Source: Microcaldota archaeon
GTDB taxonomy: Archaea > Micrarchaeota > Micrarchaeia > Anstonellales > Bilamarchaeaceae
Reading direction: 5' to 3'
Assembly (NCBI GenBank): GCA_014727975.1
Contig: WJMK01000041.1
Coordinates: forward strand, 1-32,415
Length of the DNA stretch: 32,415 bases
The notes below the pieces were generated by a model, which was not told the DNA's origin, did no database searches, and saw only the letters and a list, made by a program, of their open reading frames with translations. The first letter of the stretch is position 1, and each line of letters begins with the position of its first letter. The translations under genes and the position numbers were made by a program. Below, in pieces: positions 12,381 through 19,602 of this stretch.

Positions 12381-13669
12381 CAGCGCCCCACCAGGTCATG
12401 CGCCACTTCCGTGGCATTTTCAATCGCTTCCTGCTCATCCAAAAGCACAATCTCTCCATTCCTCAATACAAATTCTCCATCCACCATCACATCTGTTATG
12501 TTCCCCGGATTCAGCGAATACACGATAGAGCGCAAATCATTGTGAAGGGGCGCAAGGTTCACTGATTTCCCGTCCACAAAAACCAGGTCCGCTAGCTTCC
12601 CTTCCTCTATGCTTCCGGCATTGAGCCCCAGGGCATTCGCTCCATTTATGGTAGCAGCATCCCATGCCTTTTCCACAGGGTATCTTTCAGCATCCCAGTA
12701 TTTGTGAGTCTGCAAAAGAAGAGCATATTTCATGCTTTCAACCATGTCCAGCGAATTGTTGCTCGCAGCCCCATCTGTGCCCAGTGCAATGTTCGCTCCT
12801 GCGTCCTCAAATTCTGAAACCGGGCAGATTCCACCTGTTGCCAGCTTCATGTTGCTCACCGGGCAGTGCACCACGCTTGCCTTGTTCTTCCCTGCAATGG
12901 AAATCTCGCGCTTGGTTACCCATCCCATGTGCGCAAGCACTGACCCCGCATCCACCAAGCCAATAGAGTCCAGGTACTCCACCGGCCGCATATTCTTTTC
13001 CCTGAGCAGGTCGAATACTTCTCCCCTGGTTTCGCTTACATGCATGTGGAAAAGCAGGCCTGCCTGGTTGGCAAATCCCTTGGCTTCCCTTAACAGTTCC
13101 TCAGAGCAAGCATATACAGAATGCGCCGCAACTCCAATCTGCACCCGCGGGTACTTTCCCTTTATCTCTTTTACCTTTTCCCTAAGCTCTTTCATTTCGC
13201 TCTCTACGCTCCTGCTGTCAGGTTTGTCATAAACACCCTTCCCAAGCACCGCGCGCATCCCCACTTCAGATACAGCATCAGCCATGTGCCTTATTCCGAA
13301 CATGTACATCTCATTGAAGCAGGTTGTCCCGCTCCTTACCATCTCAATTGCCCCCATTACTGTCCCCCAGTAAACATCTTCGGTTGTGAGGTTTTTTTCC
13401 GCGGGCCAGATCTTTTCCTCCAGCCAGCGGTGCAGCGGCAGCCCCTCTCCATATCCCCTGAGCAGCCCCATCGCCCCATGCGTGTGCGCATTAACCAGCC
13501 CCGGGAAAATTATTTTCCCCTTCCCCTCCAGCACCTCTCCTACTCCTTCCCCGGACAGGCCTTTCCCTATTCTGGCAATCTTGTTCCCTTCAATAAGCAC
13601 ATCCCCCTCCAAAATTTCTTGATTTGCATTTTGGGTAATGATTCGCGCTCCCCTGATTAGGATGTCCAT
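12380..13669 (-). CDS. mtaD: 5-methylthioadenosine/S-adenosylhomocysteine deaminase
   Basis: An amidohydrolase of 429 residues, the usual length for MtaD/DadD. Metal-binding motif NAHTHGAMGLLRGYGEGLPLHRWLEEKIWPAE carries the HxH and the MTA/SAH-deaminase-type region. Later come HMHVSET, HCPVSNMKLATGG and LGTDGAASNNSLDMVES with the catalytic Asp. The enzyme deaminates the adenine ring of SAH, MTA or 5'-deoxyadenosine to the inosine analogue. It is divergent from adenosylhomocysteinase across a 77-base promoter region, so a linked role in SAM by-product recycling is likely. Which substrate dominates cannot be told from sequence; other purine-related amidohydrolases are less likely. Confidence 0.9.
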   Translation of the reverse strand: MDILIRGARIITQNANQEILEGDVLIEGNKIARIGKGLSGEGVGEVLEGKGKIIFPGLVNAHTHGAMGLLRGYGEGLPLHRWLEEKIWPAEKNLTTEDVYWGTVMGAIEMVRSGTTCFNEMYMFGIRHMADAVSEVGMRAVLGKGVYDKPDSRSVESEMKELREKVKEIKGKYPRVQIGVAAHSVYACSEELLREAKGFANQAGLLFHMHVSETRGEVFDLLREKNMRPVEYLDSIGLVDAGSVLAHMGWVTKREISIAGKNKASVVHCPVSNMKLATGGICPVSEFEDAGANIALGTDGAASNNSLDMVESMKYALLLQTHKYWDAERYPVEKAWDAATINGANALGLNAGSIEEGKLADLVFVDGKSVNLAPLHNDLRSIVYSLNPGNITDVMVDGEFVLRNGEIVLLDEQEAIENATEVAHDLVGR

Positions 13670-13689
13670 GGGCTAAATTTATGCAGAAG

Positions 13690-13698
13690 CCTATATAA
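13690..13698 (-). promoter_or_regulatory. TATA box of the deaminase operon
   Basis: Minus-strand TTATATAGG is centred about 25 nt before the ATG at 13669, so the transcript is probably leaderless. Confidence 0.55.
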
Positions 13699-13706
13699 CT
13701 ATTATG

Positions 13707-13714
13707 AAATATAT
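13707..13714 (+). promoter_or_regulatory. TATA box of the adenosylhomocysteinase gene
   Basis: AAATATAT lies about 36 nt before the ATG at 13747, only 10 bases from the divergent deaminase TATA box. The two promoters share one short region and could be regulated together. Confidence 0.5.
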
Positions 13715-13746
13715 CTAGTAAGAATTCTGGCAATTCTGGTGTTTGA

Positions 13747-15012
13747 ATGGACAAAGGAGAGAATTACGAAGTCAGGGACCTTTCCCTTGCAGAGCAGGGA
13801 AAGAAGAATATCCAGTGGGCAATGCAGCATATGCCCATTATGAAGAAAATCCAGTCCAGGTTTGAAGCGGAGAAGCCTTTTGAAGGCCTGAATATCGGGC
13901 TCGCGCTCCATGTAACCAAGGAAACCGCGGTGCTTTTGCACGCACTCCGCGCAGGCGGCGCAAAAGTAACAATTGCAGGATGCAACCCGCTTTCCACCCA
14001 GGACGATGTTGCAGCAGCGCTTGTTGAGGATGGTTTTTCTGTTTATGCATACAAGGGCGAGACCACAGACGATTATTACCGCTACATAGAGGCAGTGCTT
14101 GCGCAAAAGCCCAACCTGACCATTGATGATGGAGGCGACCTCGTAACCATGATACACACAAAAAAGCCCGAGCTGATTGAATCCACAATCGGGGGCTGCG
14201 AAGAAACCACAACAGGGGTAATCCGCCTCCGCGCAATGGAAGCAGATGGGGTGCTCAAATACCCTGTAGTGGCAGTAAACGACAACAAGACCAAGCACCT
14301 CCTGGATAATTATTATGGCACCGGGCAGTCTACTCTGGACGGAATCCTCCGCTCCACAAATATCCTTTTTGCAGGCAAAATCCTTGTTGTATGCGGGTAC
14401 GGGGACTGCGGAAAAGGAGTAGCGCTAAAGGCGGCCGGCCTGGGTGCAAACATAGTGGTGACTGAAGTGCATCCCTTCCGCGCCCTCCAGGCATATTATG
14501 ATGGTTATCGCGTAATGCCCATTGAGGAAGCCGCAAGAATAGGGGACGTTTTTGTAACTGTAACCGGGGACAAGAACGTAATTGACATCCAACACATGAA
14601 GAGGATGAAGGATGGCGCAGTGCTTGCAAACGCAGGCCATTTTGATGCGGAAATAAATGTTTCTGCGCTAAGGGAAAATGCGGATTCCATGCGCGAGATG
14701 CGCCCGTTCCTTGAAGAGTTCGTGCTTGAAGGAAAGAAAATTTTCCTATGCGCAGGCGGAAGGCTTGTGAACCTGGGCGCTGCAGAAGGCCACCCTTCAG
14801 AAGTGATGGCAACCTCTTTTGCAGGACAGTCCCTTGCATGCGAATACCTTGTGAAAAACAAGGGGGAGCTAGGCGCAAAAGTGATAAGCCTCCCGGAAAA
14901 AATAGATGATGAGATTGCAGGGCTACAGCTGGATGCACTCGGGGTAAAGATGGATACCCTGACTGCGGAGCAGGAAAAATACCTGCACAGCTGGCAGGAG
15001 GGAACAGAGTAA
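13747..15012 (+). CDS. ahcY: Adenosylhomocysteinase (S-adenosyl/S-inosyl-homocysteine hydrolase)
   Basis: An NAD-dependent enzyme of 421 residues. Substrate-binding motifs include LALHVTKETAVLLHALRAGGAKVTIAGCNPLSTQDDVAAAL, with the archaeal/Thermotoga-type QDDV instead of QDHAA. The middle has IDDGGDLV, ESTIGGCEETTTGVIRL and VVAVNDNKTKHLLDNYYGTGQSTLDG. The NAD Rossmann motif is VVCGYGDCGKGVALKAAGLGANIVVTEVHP, and the C-terminal region has HPSEVMATSFAGQSLACEYL. It removes SAH, the inhibitor of methyltransferases. With the deaminase next door, its true substrate may be S-inosylhomocysteine, as reported for Methanocaldococcus jannaschii. Confidence 0.95.
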   Translation: MDKGENYEVRDLSLAEQGKKNIQWAMQHMPIMKKIQSRFEAEKPFEGLNIGLALHVTKETAVLLHALRAGGAKVTIAGCNPLSTQDDVAAALVEDGFSVYAYKGETTDDYYRYIEAVLAQKPNLTIDDGGDLVTMIHTKKPELIESTIGGCEETTTGVIRLRAMEADGVLKYPVVAVNDNKTKHLLDNYYGTGQSTLDGILRSTNILFAGKILVVCGYGDCGKGVALKAAGLGANIVVTEVHPFRALQAYYDGYRVMPIEEAARIGDVFVTVTGDKNVIDIQHMKRMKDGAVLANAGHFDAEINVSALRENADSMREMRPFLEEFVLEGKKIFLCAGGRLVNLGAAEGHPSEVMATSFAGQSLACEYLVKNKGELGAKVISLPEKIDDEIAGLQLDALGVKMDTLTAEQEKYLHSWQEGTE

Positions 15013-15016
15013 GTTG

Positions 15017-15025
15017 TTTTATAAA
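15017..15025 (+). promoter_or_regulatory. TATA box of the aIF2beta-aIF1A-rio1 operon
   Basis: TTTTATAAA lies about 46 nt before the ATG at 15067, predicting a leader of ~20 nt that includes the GGTGA ribosome binding site. Confidence 0.5.
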
Positions 15026-15066
15026 CCTTCCTTCTCCATATCTTGAGCATTCAATACGGTGAATTA

Positions 15067-15468
15067 ATGGATTATGATGGACTGTTGGAAAAAGCGCACA
15101 AGGAACTCCCGGAAGACATAGGCACGGGCGAGCGATTTGAGGCCCCTGCCCTCGAAGTTCTTACAGAAGGAAACAAGACAATAATCCGCAATTTTTCCCA
15201 GGTGCTACAGAAGATCAGAAGGAAGCCCGAGCAGGTAATCAAGTACTTCACAAAAGAGTTCGCAGTTCCTGCGAACCAGGAAGGCGAAAGGCTTATCCTC
15301 CACAGGAAACTCAACAGGGACCTGCTCAACAAAAAGTTCAATGAATATGTTAAGCTGTACGTTATTTGCTCCCAGTGCGGAAAGCCGGATACCCATATAG
15401 AGGATACAGGGCACAGGTCCAAGATGCTTGTCTGTGAAGCCTGTGGCGCAAGGACTTCGGTGAAATAA
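15067..15468 (+). CDS. eif2b: Translation initiation factor 2 subunit beta
   Basis: A 133-residue protein of the aIF2 heterotrimer, which brings initiator tRNA to the 30S subunit. The central alpha/beta domain includes NKTIIRNFSQVLQKIRRKPEQVIKYFTKEFAVPANQEGERLILHRKLNRDLLNKKFNEYVKLYVIC. The C-terminal zinc ribbon has CSQCGKPDTHIE and CEACGARTSV. The ATG at 15067 (MDYDGLLEKAHKELP) is preferred over the upstream TTG at 15043 because a GGTGA site is 5 nt before it and the family starts here. Its stop overlaps the aIF1A start by one base (TAATG). Confidence 0.95.
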   Translation: MDYDGLLEKAHKELPEDIGTGERFEAPALEVLTEGNKTIIRNFSQVLQKIRRKPEQVIKYFTKEFAVPANQEGERLILHRKLNRDLLNKKFNEYVKLYVICSQCGKPDTHIEDTGHRSKMLVCEACGARTSVK

Positions 15469-15827
15469 TGGCAGCAGGCGGAAGAAAAAAGAAGCCGTTC
15501 CGGCCCAAGAGGAAGCCAAAGAAAAAGCCAGCACCAGGTGAGGAGCAGCAGATAATGCGGGTAAAGCTCCCAAAGCAGGGAGAAGTCCTCGGAATCGTAA
15601 CAGGGATAATGGGCGGAGGCCGCATGACCGTTCTCTGCAATGACGGAAAAGAGAGGATGGGCAGGATTCCAGGAAAGCTCAAGAGGAGGATTTGGGTCCG
15701 TGAAGGGGACGCAGTTATTGTAAGGCCCTGGGAGATAGAGGGGGACAAAAAAGGCGAAGTAATCTGGAGATACCACCCCAATGAGAGGAGGTGGCTCCAG
15801 GACAAAGGATACTTAAAGGTCGGATAG
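15468..15827 (+). CDS. eif1a: Translation initiation factor 1A
   Basis: An OB-fold protein of 119 residues. A basic N-terminus (RKKKPFRPKRKPKKK) leads into IMRVKLPKQGEVLGIVTGIMGGGRMTVLCNDGKERMGRIPGKLKRRIWVREGDAVIVRPWEIEGDKKGEVIWRY, which matches aIF1A throughout. It binds the A site of the small subunit during initiation and scanning-like start selection. The start overlaps the stop of aIF2beta, and the next gene (rio1) begins directly after its stop. The three genes form one translation operon. Confidence 0.96.
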   Translation: MAAGGRKKKPFRPKRKPKKKPAPGEEQQIMRVKLPKQGEVLGIVTGIMGGGRMTVLCNDGKERMGRIPGKLKRRIWVREGDAVIVRPWEIEGDKKGEVIWRYHPNERRWLQDKGYLKVG

Positions 15828-16568
15828 ATGGCGAGGAAGGTTTCAAAAAGAAAAAGGCCTTCAAAAGACGATTTTTTACTTAAGGAAAGATTCAAGCTCG
15901 AGAGCGAGGTTTTTGACAGGCAGACCCTGCTTGCGCTTTCCAAGCTCATAGGAAAAGGCATCCTTTCCACAATAGACTATCCGGTTTCCACAGGAAAGGA
16001 GGCAAATGTTTTCCGCGCAACCACTCCTTCAGGCTCATTTATTGCAGTGAAAATCTACAAGATTGAAACTACCCACTTTATGCGCAGGAAAGAGTACCTG
16101 GAAGGGGACCCCCGCTTCAAGAAGTTCCGCCGTACAGAAAGGGACCTGGTTTCTGCATTTGCCCAGAAGGAGTTCAAGAACCTCCAGATTTGCGAGCGCG
16201 CAAAGGTCCATGCCCCCCAACCTTTGCTCCAGGAGAAAAACATCCTCCTGATGGAGTTTCTTGGGGAAGAGGGTTACCCCTACTCCCAGCTGAACGTGCT
16301 TGGGCCTGAATCTATTTCCCAGCTCAAGAGCATCCTCCTGGACATGCGCAGGATGTACCGCGCAGGCCTGGTGCATGCAGACATAAGCGAATACAATATT
16401 CTTGTGGGGCCCAAGCCCTACCTTATTGATTTTGGGCAGGGAGTGGTACTTTCCCATCCCAGTGCAGAAAAATACCTGGAAAGGGATGTGTGCAACATAG
16501 TAAATTATTTTGCAAAATTCGGCTTCAAGATGGGCATGGAAGAATCCCTGGAATACATCAAGTCCTAG
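15828..16568 (+). CDS. rio1: RIO1 atypical serine kinase/ATPase
   Basis: A 246-residue RIO-type kinase. The ATP-binding STGKEANVFRA replaces the classic glycine loop, as in all RIO1 proteins. The lysine is in FIAVKIYKIETTHFMRRKEYL, the catalytic loop is LVHADISEYNIL, and the metal-binding segment is YLIDFGQGV. Rio1 acts in late small-subunit maturation. The basic N-terminus (ARKVSKRKRPSK) is common in the family. It starts right after the aIF1A stop (TAGATG) and ends 7 bases before a hairpin that separates it from the convergent argS. Confidence 0.95.
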   Translation: MARKVSKRKRPSKDDFLLKERFKLESEVFDRQTLLALSKLIGKGILSTIDYPVSTGKEANVFRATTPSGSFIAVKIYKIETTHFMRRKEYLEGDPRFKKFRRTERDLVSAFAQKEFKNLQICERAKVHAPQPLLQEKNILLMEFLGEEGYPYSQLNVLGPESISQLKSILLDMRRMYRAGLVHADISEYNILVGPKPYLIDFGQGVVLSHPSAEKYLERDVCNIVNYFAKFGFKMGMEESLEYIKS

Positions 16569-16575
16569 CCAATGC

Positions 16576-16617
16576 CAGTTCGGAGCGCTTGTGCCGCTCC
16601 GCGTGCACTCCAAACTG
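16576..16617. repeat. Hairpin element A (family of three)
   Basis: The stem CAGTTCGGAG / CTCCAAACTG pairs at 9 of 10 positions with one C-A mismatch. The 22-nt loop contains TGTGCCGCTCCGCGTGC. It fills nearly the whole 49-base gap between the convergent rio1 and argS genes. The same architecture and a related loop occur at 18489-18532 and 18540-18582. Confidence 0.55.
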
Positions 16618-18426
16618 TCACATTTTATCCGGAACCGGCACCCCCAGTACCCCGAGCCCGGTTGAGAGCACATTGTTGAAGGCTGAAACCATTGCCAGCC
16701 TCATCTTCTTTTCCTCTTCCTTTTCCGCCTTGATTACCGGGTTGTTTGTGTAGAATTTGCTGAATACATTGGAAAGCGAGTAAAGGTAATCCGAAACAAG
16801 GTGTGGCTTCATCTTCCCTGCCGCATTTTTCATAATCATGGGAAATTGCGCAAGTTCCTTGACCAGCCTTTTCTCTTCTGCATTGAATCCGTATGCCCCC
16901 ACTTTCTCATTGAAATCTGCCTTCTCCAGTATCCTCCTTGCCCTTACGCAAGCATACTGCAGGTAAGGCCCTGAATCCCCTTCCAGGCTCAGCACTTCAT
17001 CCCACTTAAATACCAATTTCTTTTCAGGAGCAATCTTCAGGAATGCATATCTTATTGCCCCTATTGCAACCTCCTCTGCAACGGTTTCCCGTTCCCCTTC
17101 CGGAATCCCGGTTTTTACTTTCTCCAGGGCGCGCTTTTTTCCTTCTGCTGCCAATTCATCTGCAGTGTGCCCCACCCAGGTTCCCTTCCTTCCGGAAAAC
17201 TTAGCCTCAGGGAGCCACGCATGCTCGTATGCAAGGTGCACAAAGTTCTCTGCCTCTTTAGTGTATCCAAGCACATCCAATACATGTTTGATTACTTCCT
17301 GCGGGTACTTCTGCTCCACCCCAATCACATTCACAACTAAATCCGCTTTCCCGAAATCCATCGCCTTCCCTTTTTTAGATGTGATATATGCAGTCCCGTC
17401 CGTAGGCTGCTCCAGGAACTTGGAATATCTGAAACCGCCCTTCAGTTTCCCGAACTTCCAGAGATGGAAAATCATGTCCTTCCCAGTATAAGTTGCAGTC
17501 CCGTTGCTCCGTATAAGTATCTTGTCTGGCTCGGTCATCCCCCTCATCTTCCCGGAAAGCTTAACCACCCAGCACCCTTTGCTTGGCCCGCTGGTTTCAT
17601 GGGTTACAGCCCCGCTTGCCTTGAGCTTCTCAATCCCCTCCCCAAAAATCTCCCGCATAATGTCGCTTTCACAAATCAGCACGTTCTCATAATTTCCATA
17701 ATTGAATGCGGTTTCGTACTGAGCCTTTACACATTCCTCTGCCAGCCATCGCGCCTTCTCTGCAGTTTCATTTCCCCCGTTTTCCATCTCCCTGAGGATT
17801 CCTTCTGCAGATTTTTTCACTACCTCGTCTTTTTCCACCATCCCTGCAACCTTCACGTACTCATGCCCAATCCAGTGGTCTGCTTTCCCCTCTATTTCCT
17901 TGTCCAGGTTAAGGTACCCCCACAGGCTTTGCGCGACCTGCAGCCCCAAATCATCTATGTAGTCCATCCTCTGCACATGGTCTCCCCTGAACTGGAGCAG
18001 GTTTGCAACTGCGTCCCCAAGCAACGCATTCCTCAGGTGCCCTATATGCCATGGCTTGTTCGGGTTCACTGAAGGGGATTCCACAATAACCCTCTTCCCG
18101 GAGTTTCCCCTTCCATACTCTTTCCCATCCTGCAGTATCCGCATTACAGCTTCCGCATAAAACTCATCAGAAAGCATGAAGTTTATGTATGGGCCCGCAA
18201 CCTCAACGCCTTTTACCCACTCATGCGGCTTCAGCTTTTCCGCAACTTCCTGCGCAGCCTGCACAGGGCGCATCCTCATCTTTTTCGCAAGCATAAAGCC
18301 TATCTTGCTTGCAATGTCCCCATGGCCCTCCTGTGCCACCTCCAGGCTTTTGAAGCACAGGCTCTCATCTTCAGAAGTTGCTTTGGAAATAAGGCTTGCA
18401 ATCTGGTGCTTTGCGTTGAGTATCAT
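16618..18426 (-). CDS. argS: Arginyl-tRNA synthetase
   Basis: A class I synthetase of 602 residues. The N-terminal additional domain is at ~1-90. The signature VIVESPSVNPNKPWHIGHLRNALLGDAVANLL carries the HIGH motif. Further on come RMDYIDDLGLQVAQSLWGYL, SNGTATYTGKDMIFHLWKFGKL and NVIGVEQKYPQEVIKHVLDVLGY. GTWVGHTADELAAEGKKRA lies where the KMSKS-like region is, and a canonical KMSKS is absent, as in many ArgRS. The C-terminal DALR domain begins near DSGPYLQYACVRARRIL. The ATG at 18426 fits a leaderless transcript. It faces rio1 and is followed upstream by argF on the same strand. Confidence 0.95.
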   Translation of the reverse strand: MILNAKHQIASLISKATSEDESLCFKSLEVAQEGHGDIASKIGFMLAKKMRMRPVQAAQEVAEKLKPHEWVKGVEVAGPYINFMLSDEFYAEAVMRILQDGKEYGRGNSGKRVIVESPSVNPNKPWHIGHLRNALLGDAVANLLQFRGDHVQRMDYIDDLGLQVAQSLWGYLNLDKEIEGKADHWIGHEYVKVAGMVEKDEVVKKSAEGILREMENGGNETAEKARWLAEECVKAQYETAFNYGNYENVLICESDIMREIFGEGIEKLKASGAVTHETSGPSKGCWVVKLSGKMRGMTEPDKILIRSNGTATYTGKDMIFHLWKFGKLKGGFRYSKFLEQPTDGTAYITSKKGKAMDFGKADLVVNVIGVEQKYPQEVIKHVLDVLGYTKEAENFVHLAYEHAWLPEAKFSGRKGTWVGHTADELAAEGKKRALEKVKTGIPEGERETVAEEVAIGAIRYAFLKIAPEKKLVFKWDEVLSLEGDSGPYLQYACVRARRILEKADFNEKVGAYGFNAEEKRLVKELAQFPMIMKNAAGKMKPHLVSDYLYSLSNVFSKFYTNNPVIKAEKEEEKKMRLAMVSAFNNVLSTGLGVLGVPVPDKM

Positions 18427-18444
18427 GAGAAGCAGTTTATAAGA

Positions 18445-18457
18445 GAATAAATAAAAA
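18445..18457 (-). promoter_or_regulatory. TATA box of argS
   Basis: Minus-strand TTTTTATTTATTC is centred about 25 nt before the ATG at 18426, which predicts a leaderless mRNA. The gap 18427-18569 otherwise holds two hairpin elements and no gene. Confidence 0.45.
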
Positions 18458-18488
18458 GAAAGAGGATAGTGGACTCACTGGCCTTCGC

Positions 18489-18532
18489 CACTGAGTAACT
18501 TCTGTGCCGCTATTCGCGCAAGTTACTCAGTG
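18489..18532. repeat. Hairpin element B (perfect 13-bp stem)
   Basis: CACTGAGTAACTT and AAGTTACTCAGTG form a perfect 13-bp inverted repeat around an 18-nt loop, CTGTGCCGCTATTCGCGC. The loop resembles those of elements A and C. It lies between argF and argS. Confidence 0.65.
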
Positions 18533-18539
18533 CCCATGT

Positions 18540-18582
18540 CACTCCGGAGCAGTTTGCCGCGTTCCGCGCCTACTCCGAAGTG
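18540..18582. repeat. Hairpin element C, overlapping the argF end
   Basis: CACTCCGGAG and CTCCGAAGTG pair at 9 of 10 positions, with one C-A mismatch at the same place as in element A. The 23-nt loop has TTTGCCGCGTTCCGCGCC. The right arm forms the last codons of argF, whose TAG stop lies in the loop edge. Confidence 0.55.
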
Positions 18583-19499
18583 CCGCCCATCAATTCTACA
18601 AGTATTGCATTCTGTGCCCACAACCTGTTCTCAGCCTCATCAAACACAACGGATTTCTCGCTGTCGATAACCTCAGCAGCAACTTCTTCCCCGCGGTGCG
18701 CAGGCAAACAATGCATAAAGATTGCATCAGGCTTCGCGTGCCCCATAAGTTCATTATTTACCTGGAACCCATCAAAGTCCGCAAGCCTCTTGGCTTTCTC
18801 TTCATCCTGCCCCATGCTTACCCATACATCTGTATACACAACATCCGCATCCTTCATTGCATCTGCAGGGTTATGGGAAACCTCAATGCTACCGGTGGCC
18901 TGTGCCCTTGCCTTCTCAAGCATCTCAGGCTTGGGCTTGTACTCCTCCTTGTCCGGGCAGAGCCCAACCACGTTCGCACCTAATTTAGAGAACCCAATCA
19001 TGGTTGAGTGGAACATGTTAAACCCGCAGTCACCTACATAAACAACCTTAAGCCCCTCAACCTTTCCCTTCTTCTCAAGAACAGTAAGCATATCTGCCAT
19101 AGTCTGGCAGGGGTGGTACATATCCGTAAGCGCATTAATCACAGGAACGGTTGCATTTGCACCCAGCCCCTCAATATCCTTATGGTCATTCAGCCTGGCC
19201 ATAATCCCCTCCACGTACCTGCTCATGGTTTTTGCAGTGTCCTCAATCGTCTCACCGCGCCCAAGCTGGGTATTTTTAATGTCCAGGAACATTCCCGCCC
19301 CCCCAAGCCGGGTCATCCCGGCCTCAAAGCTCATCCTGGTACGGGTAGAGGATTTCTGGAAAAGCATCGCCAGGGTCTTGTTTGGCAGTTTCTTCACAAG
19401 CTCTCCTTTCTTCATTTTGAGCGCAACGTCCAATAGATATTCCAATTCCTCTTTGCTGTAGTCTAAGAGGGTCAAAAAATTCCTTCCCTTTAGGTCCAT
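18570..19499 (-). CDS. argF: Ornithine carbamoyltransferase
   Basis: A 309-residue protein beginning MDLKGRNFLTLLDYSKEELEYLLD. Carbamoyl-phosphate binding is shown by MLFQKSSTRTRMSFEAGMTRLGG and NDHKDIEGL, with VPVINALTDMYHPCQTMADMLT following. The ornithine loop region has CLPAHRGEEVAAEVIDSEKSVVFDEAENRLWAQNAIL, with HCLPAHR diagnostic for OTC rather than aspartate carbamoyltransferase. The ATG at 19499, with GGAGGTG ~6 nt upstream, is preferred over 19526. It makes or splits citrulline; no other arginine biosynthesis or arginine deiminase gene is in view, so direction is unknown. It precedes argS on the same strand. Confidence 0.94.
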   Translation of the reverse strand: MDLKGRNFLTLLDYSKEELEYLLDVALKMKKGELVKKLPNKTLAMLFQKSSTRTRMSFEAGMTRLGGAGMFLDIKNTQLGRGETIEDTAKTMSRYVEGIMARLNDHKDIEGLGANATVPVINALTDMYHPCQTMADMLTVLEKKGKVEGLKVVYVGDCGFNMFHSTMIGFSKLGANVVGLCPDKEEYKPKPEMLEKARAQATGSIEVSHNPADAMKDADVVYTDVWVSMGQDEEKAKRLADFDGFQVNNELMGHAKPDAIFMHCLPAHRGEEVAAEVIDSEKSVVFDEAENRLWAQNAILVELMGGTSE

Positions 19500-19524
19500 A
19501 TCCACACCTCCACCCAACTTCATC

Positions 19525-19535
19525 ATATAAATTAA
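19525..19535 (-). promoter_or_regulatory. TATA box of argF
   Basis: Minus-strand TTAATTTATAT is centred about 30 nt before the ATG at 19499. Confidence 0.45.
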
Positions 19536-19573
19536 AAAACCCCAGATAAAACAGCATTAAAAGCCTTCTTTTT

Positions 19574-19583
19574 CATAATATAT
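19574..19583 (+). promoter_or_regulatory. TATA box of the TctA-like gene
   Basis: CATAATATAT lies about 25 nt before the ATG at 19603, arguing for that start and a leaderless transcript, rather than the GTG at 19594. Confidence 0.5.
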
Positions 19584-19602
19584 TTTTCTTCTAGTGGTAT
19601 TG

